Shown piece after piece: positions 1 to 10,668 of a stretch of 64,000 nucleotides of DNA (position 1 is its first letter; each line of letters opens with the position of its first letter). The notes under the pieces were generated by a model. The model searched no databases. It saw only the letters and a list, made by a program, of their open reading frames with translations, and was not told the DNA's origin. Source of the stretch: Dryomyza anilis (Eukaryota; Arthropoda; Insecta; Diptera; Dryomyzidae). A program made the position numbers and the translations under genes. The stretch is from assembly GCA_951804985.1 (NCBI GenBank), contig OX638136.1:8931852-8995851 (forward strand), read 5' to 3'.

Positions 1-1311
1 TTTTCGCACCAACAAACTTGTAATATCTTCACAACAATAAACAATGGGTTTTGAATATGTTCGATTTATAATTGGTTCAGGTCGTAAATTTCCTTGTGTT
101 TGCTGAACACCATTACCAAATTGTGATAATGTATGATTTTGAACGGATTCCACATAACCACTATAACGCATTATATATTGATTCAATATCATTTCGTTCA
201 ATCATAACGTTCGTTTGAGTAATAATGTATCATGCGTTTAGACTTGTTTAACTTGTGATACATACGTATGTAATTTCGATGAGCACCACGTATTATACGA
301 ATGTCTAGGAATGTGATGGTTGGCATTAATCCTAATATCGGGAACTCATCTATTTCTACACGTTCTACGGGTAGTTGTAACTTGGTTACCGTTTCGAACA
401 TATATTTGAATGTCCCCACATTGCATCTTGTCATATATAATAGAAAATCGTCCATATACTTCCAGTAATGTACTATTTGTAAATCTTCAAACAACTGTAT
501 TGTATGTAATCGCATTAAGTAATCGAGCATTATCGTTGCCAATAACCCAGAGTCGCATGCCCCTTGCGGTAAACCTTCTACTTGCGAATATATTTTGACA
601 TTATATGTGAAATAGTTGGCAATGCGTATGCAATGAGAAAAATATACTTTGTGTCAAGAGAATTGTTAGTATACAACATAATTCTTGGAACCAATCTGTT
701 CGCGTCATATCAATGAGACATTTTGATATATCATGCTTGTTCATGGTTGTATACATATCAATGATATCGTATTTCACAAATTGATATTTTGAACATATTA
801 ACATATTGTTCAAATCGTTTACCACGTTGTTCTTATTTCTAACATTGTTCCTCGACAAGTATTTGTCGAGTACATCTCTCAAAACATATGCAACAATTTT
901 CTGCACAGGATAGGTGAACCAACTACGTGTAGTGCATACTGGCCTACAAGGTTGGCCTTCTTTATGTATCTTCATTGTACCATACATACATGGCAATCGC
1001 ACTGTAATTTTGCTACGCTCTCGAAGTAAACGTATAAATTTAACGTATAAATTTATTCGCAATATGTACCCATATCAATACATTTCGTTATCCATCCATC
1101 CATTTTGGATCGATAGTCACGTGTGTATATTAACGCAGTATTTTTTCCTTTATCGGACTGTATTAGGCATACACCAGGATGTTGTAATAAAAACCGACGT
1201 GATATACATAGCATGTGTTCCAACATACGGACCACGTAGGTCTTGTTAACACTATGTTTTATCGCATTTGATATGGTTGTATAATGTGATGTGATACGAT
1301 CGCCTAAATCA
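1..1311 (-). pseudogene. Penelope-like RT, copy 1, C-terminal part
   Basis: Minus-strand remnant of a reverse transcriptase that best fits Penelope-like elements. Reading from high to low coordinates, 1053-1235 carries 'SDKGKNTALIY' plus 'YRSKM'. 601-1062 carries 'YGTMKIHK', 'CRPVC' and 'VKYDIIDMYTT' (palm Asp). 198-542 carries the catalytic 'YMDDFLLY', with 'GLPQG' in the intervening stretch. The pieces are in different frames. Against copy 2 (11151-12985) this copy has lost about 110 bp near 1045 and about 190 bp near 205, and has a roughly 30-bp insertion near 110. No GIY-YIG endonuclease motif is visible. The left end is cut by the window. Family placement rests on motif order and spacing and is fairly secure; the exact clade is not. 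Confidence 0.75.
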
Positions 1312-1325
1312 AGGATTGAAACCTA

Positions 1326-1500
1326 AACGAATAACGGATTCGATTTCGGTTTAAAGCAAAGATTGAAACCTAAACGAATAACGATTTCGGTTTTTTTCCG
1401 CGTTTCGGTTTCGGTTACGGTTTCGGTTTCAAGTTTTTATAACGAAACGGTTTCGGTATACCGGTTCCATGTTACGGTTTCGGTTTTGATTTCGGTTTTT
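1326..1500. repeat. subterminal AACCGAAACCG-type repeats, left end
   Basis: Dense repeats of CGGTTTCGGTTACGG-like hexamer/decamer units just inside the left TIR. The first about 45 bp (AAGGATTGAAACCTAAACG) is partly duplicated at 1361. Subterminal repeats of this kind are bound by hAT transposases in studied elements; that role is inferred here. Confidence 0.7.
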
Positions 1501-1534
1501 GTATAAATTTTCTTTATTTCCATATTTTCACGTA

Positions 1535-2170
1535 AGGTGGGAAACGTAATTTAAACAATGTTTGTTGTTATTTTAGTAAAATATTGTGTTATATGAATTA
1601 TTTAATTGATTACGTCAAGAAAAAAATTTAATTTAAAATATCGTGACCACAAATCAATGAAAAGCAACATGTGGAAATTTATGTCGGCAATTGCAATTTT
1701 TGACCAAGTTTTTGCATTTAAAAAATAAAAACAATTGTCAAGTGCTTCTCAATATGGCATAAACTTTTTCATCCATAGTTATAATCAAATTAATAAATTT
1801 TTGCTGCATATCGAACCAAGTGGAAAAAAAAATGCTTAAGAGTGCTGGTGGTGTTTAATATGATCGAATATTGTATATCTTTTGAAATAAAAACTGGTTT
1901 GGAAATAATCTAACATTGTTTTTTTTTTTTTTTTTTTTGAAATAAAAACTGGTTTGGAAATAATCTAACATTGTGTATATGGTGCTAAGTTATGTTCAAA
2001 TTGTGATATTATGGTGAAGTAAGAATCATTTTCTGGGATAAAGTGGGAAACGTAATTTAAGCAACAAACGTAATGTTAGTGCAACTATTGTGTTATATGA
2101 ATTATTTAATTGATTTCGCCAATAAAAAAAACTTCAATCGTGACCACAAACCAATAAAAAGCAACATTTT
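1535..2170. repeat. imperfect internal direct duplication in the hAT-type element
   Basis: The segment starting GTGGGAAACGTAATTTAA occurs at about 1537-1680 and again at about 2041-2168, both running through TTATATGAATTATTTAATTG and the 'gaccacaaa(t/c)caat(g/a)aaaagcaac' stretch. A second doublet (GAAATAAAAACTGGTTTGG) lies at about 1882 and 1938, around a poly-T tract. Confidence 0.7.
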
Positions 2171-2199
2171 GACTTCACCTCAGATATGATCTGAATTGT

Positions 2200-3440
2200 A
2201 GAAGAGAGCCGAGAAGCGAACCTTAAACTAGATCACCAAGAATACATCGGTAAATATTCTTAAACTTTTTAAGAATAAGAAGAATTTTGTACAATATCCA
2301 TCCAAAGAAAGTAAATTTCCACAATTTAGTGAACTGCAATATCTGCAAACTGTATACTTAAAATGTACGAAGTTGACGCCCAGCAACTACACCTGTGTCT
2401 ATTGTCACTTAATAATTTTCTTAAGTAGTTACTAAGATGTTTATAATTTTAAACAATTCAAAGACAATTCAAAACTCAAGGCCATAATATGTTCATTTTA
2501 ATTAATAAATATAAGGAATATTTCGTATAGGCATATTTCTGTTCTATAATAATAAACGTGGTGTAAAAAAACACAAAAACGAATACAAACATGTTCGTTT
2601 TGTACGTCATTCTGCGTGTTTACTCAAAATGGTCGCATGTAATTTTTTGTAATAATCCACATTATTAAACGCGACATTGTAAGGACTCAATGTATTTAAT
2701 GTACATTATATTTATATATATATCTATTTATATTTATTACAGAAAATAAATAATACATCGAACCTCTATTATGGGAACGGACTTCAAAATAACTGCAGAC
2801 TCCAAAACTACAATCAATTATTGGAAACCAAATCAACCATTAAATGTGTTATAACCTTTTGCAGCAAGAAGTGTCTCTTTATGTGTGTGTTGTAAAAGTG
2901 ATTATCAATTTCGACATTTAAATAAAATAATATATACAATAAATTAACTAAAATACATTTTTGTTTTAATAAATTATTAGGAAAATGTAATTCGACTTAA
3001 GCATAAAATTAATAATGCGTATCATTAAATTTGTATAGGTCTTTCTTATTGTAATTAAAATATCATATTATAAAATTTATGGTACAACCACACATTGTAT
3101 TAACAGTTTCAATATTACTGAACTAATGGGGCACATCCTATTGACCAAATTTAATGGTATAAATTAATGTTTTACTATTGAAATACTATCAATTTAGAAT
3201 ATGATTTAGAAATACATTTTCTTCCAAATACTTTTCAACGCATTTTTATTATATTTGGAGTTTTATAAGTTTTAAAATGTGTTTTTTTTTTAATTTTTGT
3301 ACTATGCATGGTGATATTATTTTAAAAAATTTACATAAACGTTTTTTTTTATATCAAATTGAAAATATATTATTTTCAATCAAATTATTTTTGTGATAAG
3401 TTGTGCATATAATTGTGTAGGGCACCAATTATTATTAACT
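2200..3440. other. no gene seen; AT-rich interior of hAT-type element
   Basis: No reading frame or recognisable motif. AT-rich, with short TA runs near 2705-2735. Confidence 0.6.
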
Positions 3441-3459
3441 TTAAAAGTAATGAAAATTA

Positions 3460-3705
3460 CATGGTGCTGATAGTTTCGGAGTTGTTGGTGGTGGGCGTTT
3501 ACTTGATTTTGACCGCAGTATGTAATCCGATGCTGGTGCTTCGCATCGGCGAAATGCCCATATTATGCCCGACGATGTAGCGAATGTCATGGTGCTTTCA
3601 TCTGATGTTGCTATGTATGAAATCTTCATGGCGATATGCGTTCCGGCAGTGCACTCTGATCTCGAAGAGCACCATAATGTTCCGAGTGCCTCCGAACTAA
3701 CCAAT
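3460..3705. other. GC-richer open segment inside the hAT-type element
   Basis: About 245 bp that stand out in base composition from the surrounding DNA and are open on both strands: 87 aa on minus (3441-3704) and 73 aa on plus (from 3565). I do not recognise either product. A composition island inside a non-autonomous transposon could be a captured host fragment or a nested repeat; the sequence does not decide which. Confidence 0.35.
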
Positions 3706-4703
3706 ATATATATATATTTCTTTTTTTATATAGTTTTTTTCATTTTACAACAAGTTTTAAAACACATTTATAAAAACATATTTTAAAAACCCATCTATGG
3801 TTATTTAAAACAGTTAATATACGTTTTTAAATAAGTGGATATAAACATCAATAAAACCCTTACAGTTTGCACATAAATACACGGATAATACATTCTTAAT
3901 ATAATATATAAAACCATATACAAAACACGTATATTTCATTTTGAAATATACCTGTAAATCATGTGCAATTTATGAAAATTCAAAACATAAAAAAGATGTT
4001 TTAAAAACATTGATGAAATGTTTATTTATACAGAAAAGCACACATGTACTTTTGAAGCTCCTATATCTTGAATATTGCTATATTTAAGAGCCGTTTTCCA
4101 AAGAAAATCGTACGCTTATATTCAATGAAATATTCACATGAGTAAGCGTACCATATGCGTATTTCCAAGCATAAATGTTTATTGGGAACGAATTACGATG
4201 CGCATACACACACTTTCACAACGACAACTCTTCGTTGCTATCCTGTATCATTACATGTATGTATCAAGTACAGCTATCTAGTTGGCAACAACAACGAGTT
4301 TTCTTTGTGGTAAAAACCCGCCAAAAATTCTATCAAAAGCTTGGATTCGCATTTTTGTTGTTGATGAACTTTCAAACGAATCAACAGATTTGTGACAAAA
4401 AAACGAAAACACAAAAAGCAATATCAGCTAAATGTGGTACACTTTGAAAATGTTCATATATTAGTTTTTTTTTTTTTTGGTTTTATAAGTTAAATGAAAT
4501 AATGCACATAGAACTTAACTTAAGAAAAACTTCATGATTTTACAATTAACAAAAAAACTATGTATAAAAGTAAAATAAAAATGTGCATACGCACAATCGA
4601 AAAAAAATCGAGAAAAATCATTGTTTTGTTTATTTTATCTTTTTGAAGCGACTTTTGAAGCTATTTACCGCTAAAAAAGTGATTCATAGACCTAATTTTT
4701 AAG

Positions 4704-4797
4704 ATAATAATAATAGTTTGGCACTACAGTCTTATAAGAACTTAGGCCGAGCTCTCTCACCATTTTGAGCTGTGCGTGTTATATTTGTACTCAAAGT
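4704..4797 (-). mobile_element. tRNA-derived SINE, 3' fragment
   Basis: Matches the 3' part of the SINE copies at 16130, 35647 and 37856 in reverse orientation: (ATA)n tail, 'GTTTGGC(A/G)CTACAGTC', 'GGCCGAGCTCTCTCACCAT', 'GCTGTGCGTGTTATATTTG'. It is 5'-truncated and lies within the hAT-type element, so the SINE hit this element lineage. Confidence 0.8.
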
Positions 4798-5156
4798 AAG
4801 ATTTTTATATTAATTAGCCTTGAAAAACAAAAATAAAAACACACATCTTCATAAATATTTTGCACGCTTTCCATTGTTACTTGTTGTTCAATATTTAGTA
4901 ATATCATAAATTCTTTTGAATTTCATTATTACCTTAAAAACATAATTAATACATTATAATGATAAAAAAACGCTTTTCTTGCAGTATTAGTCTTGCACTT
5001 GCTCTTGTTCTGCCGCTACACAAATTAATGAAAAAAAAAAAAAAAAAATTTTATACCAAAGACCGTTGTTTTGGAAATATTGTCTCTCAAAAAAAAAAAC
5101 GTGAATATTTTTGTACAACAAGAAATTTTTATTTCGGTAATTCTAAATTACATTAA

Positions 5157-5824
5157 CAGCCAGATATTGTATCTCGATGTGACTGAGTGCTCTCACATCG
5201 TCTGAAAAGTTGTATTTCATATCTTCACACATTCCGCTCGTCAAGCCCTTACGTTGATTTTGATGGATCTCACGTTCTACGACTCTCGAAAACATGTCTT
5301 CTTACCAGCAAACAAATTTCAGATAAAAAAAAATTAAAATTTTATTTTAAAGTTACGAATTTCTTAATCTGGCAATACTTATGACAGCAACAAAACGAGA
5401 CTTTATTCGAGAATCGAATTTCGATTCGGTAAACAAAAAATAGCTGTTCTGAAAAAGTTGTCAAAATTGTGTTTGTGGGTATTTCATAATTTTTGCAAAT
5501 TTTTTCTAATTTGCTTTGTAAATGGGTTTATTGCATGAAAAGAAATGTGTAGTGTAATAAAAAATTATTTAAGATTGTTCTGCATCCTTTTTAGGAGCAA
5601 TTGGTGCTTTATTTCATGAAAATTTTAGTTAACGGAGCCAAAAAAGTTGCCGTCTAATTTGACACAACATTCGTGCGGTTTAGTTTTAAGAAATACAAAT
5701 TATTTCCTTACGTCGGCGCAAACCGTGTGACGTCAGACGTTTTGCGCTTTACAAAATTCAAAAAGCCAGTCACACGGGCGTACGTGACTATTTGTGGCAA
5801 TTATCGAGATACAATATCTGGCTG
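5157..5824. mobile_element. 668-bp inverted-repeat element (MITE-like)
   Basis: Perfect 22-bp terminal inverted repeats: the left end starts CAGCCAGATATTG and the right end finishes CAATATCTGGCTG. It is flanked by a 13-bp direct repeat with one mismatch (TAAATTACATTAA at 5144-5156, TAAATAACATTAA at 5825-5837). It has no coding capacity. A 13-bp target duplication is longer than usual for cut-and-paste DNA transposons, so part of it may be chance or pre-existing sequence. Confidence 0.75.
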
Positions 5825-5909
5825 TAAATAACATTAAAAAATGCCTTGTCTGTAAGATCTTCTATATAAAATAAAATATTTTTTTCTGTTCCTTTTTATA
5901 CTTTTTTAA

Positions 5910-6037
5910 AAACCGTTTTAAACCGTTATAAAACCGAAACCGTTTATATCGGTTTTGGATATCAGTTTATTTCTGATTTTCATATAACGGTTTCGGTTTT
6001 AAACGGATATCGGTTTCGGTTACGGTTTCAATCCTTG
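5910..6037. repeat. subterminal AACCGAAACCG-type repeats, right end
   Basis: Mirror of the left end: runs of AAACCG on one side of 5950 and of GGTTTCGGTT/ATCGGTTT on the other, ending in GGTTTCAATCCTTG. Confidence 0.7.
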
Positions 6038-6045
6038 GCCTAAAT

Positions 6046-6289
6046 ATAACATAGGATCCCTATAATCCATCCTGTCATTTACATATTGCATAGCCTTAAT
6101 ACCATCGATTAAGGTTGGTGCGTATGGTGGTATAAATTTTGGACCCCAACTGACTAATATATCAAATTCGATAGGCGTTTTCAATGTTGTAAGATTTTTG
6201 TAACCACCACTTACCGCTTTCGGATAAAGCAGTGATGTTAGTGGTAGTTCGCCAGTATATAGATATGATATGTCTGGTAAATCGTGCAC
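6046..6289 (-). pseudogene. Penelope-like RT, copy 1, N-terminal exon
   Basis: Continuation of the copy 1 reading frame on the far side of the hAT-type insertion. It encodes 'VHDLPDISYLYTGELPL' and then 'ILVSWGPKFIPP', which matches the N-terminal '(L)GPKF' signature of Penelope-like RTs. The frame opens directly after a polypyrimidine tract plus AG (minus strand TTTCTTTTTAG|GTGCAC at 6290-6291), so a spliced intron upstream is likely and no ATG is expected here. Retained or functional introns are known in Penelope-like elements. Copy 2 lacks this stretch. Confidence 0.65.
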
Positions 6290-6299
6290 CTAAAAAGAA

Positions 6300-6720
6300 A
6301 TGGGTTTTAGAAATTTGTATAAATTAGATGTGATTGTTTTATTATAATATGGAATTTGAATTTAGATTGTATCATTTATTATTATAAGAATTTAATCAAA
6401 ATTCAAATTTGATTTGCTAATTTTAATTCGGTATAAAAATATTTAAATTCTGATAAATTTTTAAATTCCTGATAATTTTAAAATCTTTGATAATCTAATT
6501 TAATTTTAAAATTTAATCTAAATTCAAATTTGGCCTTTGAATTTGTTATTTGTTATTTGTAATTCGATATATATATTTTAATTTAATTTTTAGAAAATTT
6601 ATCTAAATCTAAATTTGATTTTGATTTGTTAATTTTTATTCGATCTAAAAATATTGTAATTTAAAATATTTAATTTAAATTCAAATTAAGCATAGCTTAC
6701 TTTTTTACCTTTTTATCGTA
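6300..6720. repeat. AT-rich intron-like repeats next to PLE copy 1
   Basis: Imperfect repeats of TTTAATTTAAATTCAAATTTG-like units, with 'TTAATTTTTATTCG(A/G)TCTAAAAATATTG'. The same material follows PLE copy 2 (12983-13500), so it belongs to the element, probably to its intron or leader. Confidence 0.6.
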
Positions 6721-7050
6721 TCGCTGCATAAAATAGTTGCAAATAAACTTTTTTTACATGTAATCGTCCACTTGTTTGAGATCAGCTGTTTATATCGTAA
6801 TAGGCTGCACATACGTGCAACTTGATGGCCAGCACTGGTAAAAGTTTTTGTCTATTTTGAGTGAGCTTTCATGGAAATACCCAACAGGAATATAAGTCAT
6901 ATAGTTATCTGAATGCATTTCCGATAACAATATCTTTATACTCTATATTGTTTAAGGAAACAACTTTACTACATGAGAAAAACACTTGTACCTTTGTTAA
7001 ACACTTTACAACTTTTCACGTATATATAAATTTCGGGTTTTATAAAAATA

Positions 7051-7144
7051 TTTTCAATAATACTTTGTTACATATGTCAAATTAAATTTCTAAAATTTTT
7101 TCAATAATACTTTGTTACATATGTCAAATTAAATTTCTAAAATA
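7051..7144. repeat. 47-bp tandem duplication
   Basis: Two adjacent copies of TTTTCAATAATACTTTGTT...AAATTTCTAAAA, at 7051 and 7098. Confidence 0.85.
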
Positions 7145-7740
7145 ATTAAAAATATTTTGTAATTTAAAATCCGCGGTTTAACGTTTAATATTAGTAATGT
7201 GTTAATTTAATATATTATATGTGAAAATTGTCAAGTTGTGTGTGGTTTATATCCTATTTAATGGATTTTTATATTTTTAATTAATTTATGGTGATTTTTC
7301 TCGTAATGTAATTACTTGTTTTATGTGTTTTAATTTAAATTTTTAGTATTATCAGTAGCACAATCAAAAGGTTATGCTGCTGATATACATGATATAATTT
7401 TATTTATGGAGAATTGTGTTTCTAACCCTAGTACGTATTAATTGGACATCGCTTATGTGTTTTGGTTTAGTTTACTAATAAAAGGACATGTGTGTTGAAC
7501 AATTAATTCGGACATTTGATTTATTTACATGCACATATTTTGATACAATTTTATGCAAAATTATATACAAATGTGATTGAAATAGTACTGGTTGTACATA
7601 TCTAGTCACATTTTAATTAATTTATATGGGTTCTGCATTATATCATGTATGAATAAACAAAATCCTACTCGGTCTGCATTTTTCCTATTATATTTACATT
7701 GATATTAGTATAAATCTAACCCAACCCACCTCAATTATAA
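7145..7740. other. no gene seen
   Basis: AT-rich sequence with no open frame, repeat or RNA signal that I can support. Confidence 0.6.
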
Positions 7741-7778
7741 GTGGCCTTGTTGTGTGTTTTGGTATATATCTCTTATAA

Positions 7779-7825
7779 ACCTACTGATGAGCCTGTTTGG
7801 TAGCAGGTGAAAAACGTTTATAGGT
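7779..7825 (+). ncRNA. hammerhead ribozyme motif, type I
   Basis: All conserved core positions are present in order. ACCTA (stem I, 7779-7783) is followed by CTGATGA (7784-7790), then stem II GCCTG/CAGGT (7791-7795 and 7804-7808) with an 8-nt loop, then GAA (7809-7811). The palindrome AAACGTTT (7812-7819) supplies the A15.1-U16.1 pair, A7820 is the cleavage nucleotide, and TAGGT (7821-7825) pairs back to ACCTA. Cleavage is predicted between 7820 and 7821. Very short palindromic stem III, active as a dimer, is a known feature of type I hammerheads in Penelope-like elements and retrozymes. It is on the opposite strand to PLE copy 1, so it may belong to another element. Confidence 0.75.
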
Positions 7826-7859
7826 AAACCCACCCATTGAGCCTAAACGGCATTGCCCC

Positions 7860-8269
7860 TTAATTTTGTGTTGTTAAATATATAAATTGATGAAATGTTT
7901 TGTTAATTGGAAAATTTGTATTTTCTAGTTAATGAAATATATGATATACACACACATATACATACCAATTGATTGCTACACTTAATAATCTTTTATTATA
8001 TTATATTTATTTTATGTAAAAAATACTCTATAGTTAAAATCATATTTTTTTGTGTTTTTTGTTTTTGGGTGTTACCGTTAAATTTATATAAATATATATG
8101 CTAAAATCTTAGTTTTCGCCAACAGCTTTTGGAACAACAGTAACTTAGCTTTAAACAATTGGTTCCGAGATCGGATTATCGTTATATAATATGCTTATAC
8201 CAGCTTTCGTTAGGGAGAGTTTAGAAACCATTTTCTGTAGAATTTTCATTTTTCCAAAAATGGCTTAGG
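7860..8269. other. no gene seen
   Basis: AT-rich sequence without a supported feature. Confidence 0.6.
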
Positions 8270-8364
8270 GCGGCCCCTGAGACCATTGCCTGCAACAATA
8301 GGATCATCAAATAGTGGTGAATCCTCTTTGATGTTGTCACGAACCTTTTTGGCCGATGCCGACG
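8270..8364 (-). pseudogene. short open segment downstream of candidate LTR
   Basis: On the minus strand, directly after the candidate LTR, an open stretch reads '...TSASAKKVRDNIKEDSP' then 'AGNGLRGRPKPFLEK' and stops. Its place after an LTR-like block would fit the start of a gag leader or ORF, but there is no family signature. Treat it as unassigned. Confidence 0.25.
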
Positions 8365-8394
8365 TATCACTCGTCGTGTCCAGGGTTCGTTGCA

Positions 8395-9266
8395 AAAATT
8401 TATATTTTCAAGAGTAACACAACTTTTATTAAATTCTTAAATTCACAGTTTTATTATTCAATAACAAAGTTAGGTTTAGTTAGAAAATATATTTGTAACA
8501 AAATTAAATTCACTTTTTACACTATTCGTCGCTCTCGCGTCGTGCAGTGGGATACGGGTAGAGGCCGTAATCCGTGGCCGGACTGCAAAAAATCCGTATA
8601 CTCACAACTGTTCGACGGCTCTCCTATGGTTTAACTCCACTCGTCTGCCTCTCCGGCAGTAGGATGTCTTGACCAGCGGTCACAGTCACGGCCTACTCTC
8701 TGCCTGCCTGTCCTACAGTAGTGTGTCTTGACCCGCGGCCAAAAGTCACAGCCTACTCTCTGCCTATCTGTAATGGGGTGTCCTGGCCAGCGGTCAGAGT
8801 CAACTACCCATTCGTTGCGACTTACCCTGATCAGCGATCATTGCCAACTACCTTGATCGGCGACCAGAGGTGAGCTGCCACTTGCAACTACTGCGACTGT
8901 TCTGATCCGCGTCCACCAACGAACTGAACGATTGCTGCTGTCGTCGTTCGAATGAAACCTCGCTTTGCCAATTCGAACATGTCAGCTGTTCGGCCATTTG
9001 CAATTTTCGAAGTCCAATCGATCACGGTGGCGGTGTTGCATTTGGCCTACTACTTTTTTTAAAAAGTATTAATTCATCATACGGCATTTTATACATTCGA
9101 CTTATAACTTAATAATATTCCAATTAATAAAAATAACTTAATAATTATAATTCAGTTCGTTGTGTTAAGAAAAAATGATTTATAGTAATAATAAAAAATA
9201 TAAAATATAAAGCAGCCCAGCTGCTATGTTGACGAAAATGAGGCGCCGACGATTTTCGTCGTTACA
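8395..9266 (-). mobile_element. candidate LTR of an unidentified retrotransposon
   Basis: On the minus strand the block would begin TGTAACGACGAAAATCG at 9266. It is clearly GC-richer than its surroundings in the middle (8540-9050), and ends after two AATAAA-type signals (near 8425 and 8450). The sequence beyond is open (8270-8364). The exact 3' end and a primer-binding site are not clear, and no second copy is in the window. Confidence 0.4.
8666..8800. repeat. ~57-bp tandem repeat, 2.4 copies
   Basis: GTCTTGACC(A/C)GCGG(T/C)C...GTCACGGCCTACTCTCTGCCT repeats at 8666, 8725 and (partial) 8780, inside the candidate LTR. Confidence 0.75.
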
Positions 9267-9991
9267 ATGTATTTTTATTTTTATAAAGTTTTTTATATAT
9301 AGGTAGATGAATAGGTTTTATCTTACACATACATTACATTCACATGTTTTATGTATTTATTATTTACATTTTTATATTAAAGACCAATGTCATCATGGGG
9401 CTTTCTTCACTGGTTGAGTTATGTCAAATCTCCTGTATGGGGGAGCCCAGTTCTGGTGAATGTATTGTCTCGACATGTATAAAGGAACCTCGATGTATTC
9501 ATGGGTAAGAATGTTGAATTACAATTTGAGTATGAAAATTAATATTCTATGTTAATGCCTTGGTCGAACTTTTTGCTTTATGCATTCCTAATGGTGTTAT
9601 ACAATTATAATTTCTAGAATAATTCCATATATAAGTCGAAGAGTATTTCCGCAAACTCTCATTTGATTACGGTCACCCTTGATATATGATATTTTTCAAT
9701 TAGAATTGTAATAAAATGGTTTTGTGGACTATATTTAATCAGAACATATTTATTTGTTAGCCATATGTTCTGTTAAATGTACCACATTTATAAACATTGT
9801 TACAAATTTGATATATAAATATGTTGAAATATAAAATATGTTTTGTCGGTATGCGATGTATTGCTGATTGATCTTGTTAGATATTAGTTGATTACAACTA
9901 AATAGTCTTATCTTGAACTGAAATTGACCAATTTCTGATTCTTCTCAGAGGCCGTGTGTGACGAATTTTAAGATTTATGCAGTGTAGGTAG
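9267..9991. other. no gene seen
   Basis: AT-rich, no supported feature. Confidence 0.6.
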
Positions 9992-10293
9992 TGTGACGGA
10001 CAAATTCTGTGGTAAATTTGTCCCACACATTTAGCGCAGAAACAAGACAAACAAGGGAAAAACGCCGGCCAGTGGGCAACACTAGCGAGGGGACAGCCGA
10101 TAAATTATAGCAACGATGGAAATGGCGGCGGTGAATTGCGAAAACGAGTGATCGAGGCGACAACGAAGGCCATAAAGAGACAACGAGTGTCACGCATGAA
10201 CATGGGAAAAGCCGACGGTTCGAAGCGAAGAAGTTCTTGGGTAGCCGTCGTGAAGGAAAGTTGGGTTGGATCTCCGCTGCGGTTTTTTGTACA
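9992..10293 (+). mobile_element. Gypsy LTR fragment (same family as 57816-60780)
   Basis: Starts TGTGACGGACAAATTCTG, as does the LTR at 57816, and follows it closely to 'TTTTTTGTACA', where similarity ends at 10293. Only the first about 300 bp of the 2965-bp LTR is present. Its independent left boundary supports the LTR start assigned at 57816. No target duplication was found. Confidence 0.8.
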
Positions 10294-10668
10294 TATATTT
10301 ACTTTTACTAACTAAAATAATATATAATTTTGGGTTCTTTTTATATGTGTGTGTGTTTTTTTTATCTGTAATTAAGATCGGTTTTTTCTTTGTTTAGTTT
10401 ATTGATATTCTATATATGTTTTTTACAATATGTTGTTTACTACATGTTACGTAAATTCAGTCTACGGAAAACTGTTCTACAAGTTCGTGTCTCTGGATTG
10501 TGTACAAAATAAAAACACTCTTATCTTTGGTTTAAATTATAACAATTAACTTTATTAATTCACTTTAGTAAACAACTTTACTAATAACAAATTCTAACAA
10601 CTGCTGCATGTCCACAATTTAACTTGACATTTATCACACGAGATGCACTAGACCACTTTACAATCACT
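10294..10668. other. no gene seen; AT-rich, transcript-leader-like on minus strand
   Basis: No ORF. On the minus strand this would be the transcribed region of the promoter at 10669-10763, with an AATAAA about 120 bp downstream of the predicted start. Confidence 0.4.

Larger units (their letters stand above)
1320..6037. mobile_element. non-autonomous hAT-type element, copy 1
   Basis: 4718-bp insertion into PLE copy 1. It has terminal inverted repeats CAAGGATTGAAACC / GGTTTCAATCCTTG and a perfect 8-bp target duplication GCCTAAAT (1312-1319 and 6038-6045). PLE copy 2 has the unfilled site at 12819-12826, with a single GCCTAAAT in the same context. An 8-bp duplication and TIRs starting with CA are typical of the hAT superfamily. 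The ends are packed with short AACCGAAACCG-type repeats. No hAT transposase ORF is present. A related element lies at 50658-52655 in the opposite orientation. Confidence 0.88.

Noticed and set aside
4175..4447. 90-codon frame ('SSWQQQRVFFVV'), with a similar frame at 51232-51429
   Set aside because: Similarity reflects two copies of the same hAT-type element; the two frames are not held open over the same extent and show no motif.
8356..8634. 92-codon plus-strand frame
   Set aside because: Crosses the candidate LTR end and poly-A signal region on the other strand; no motif.
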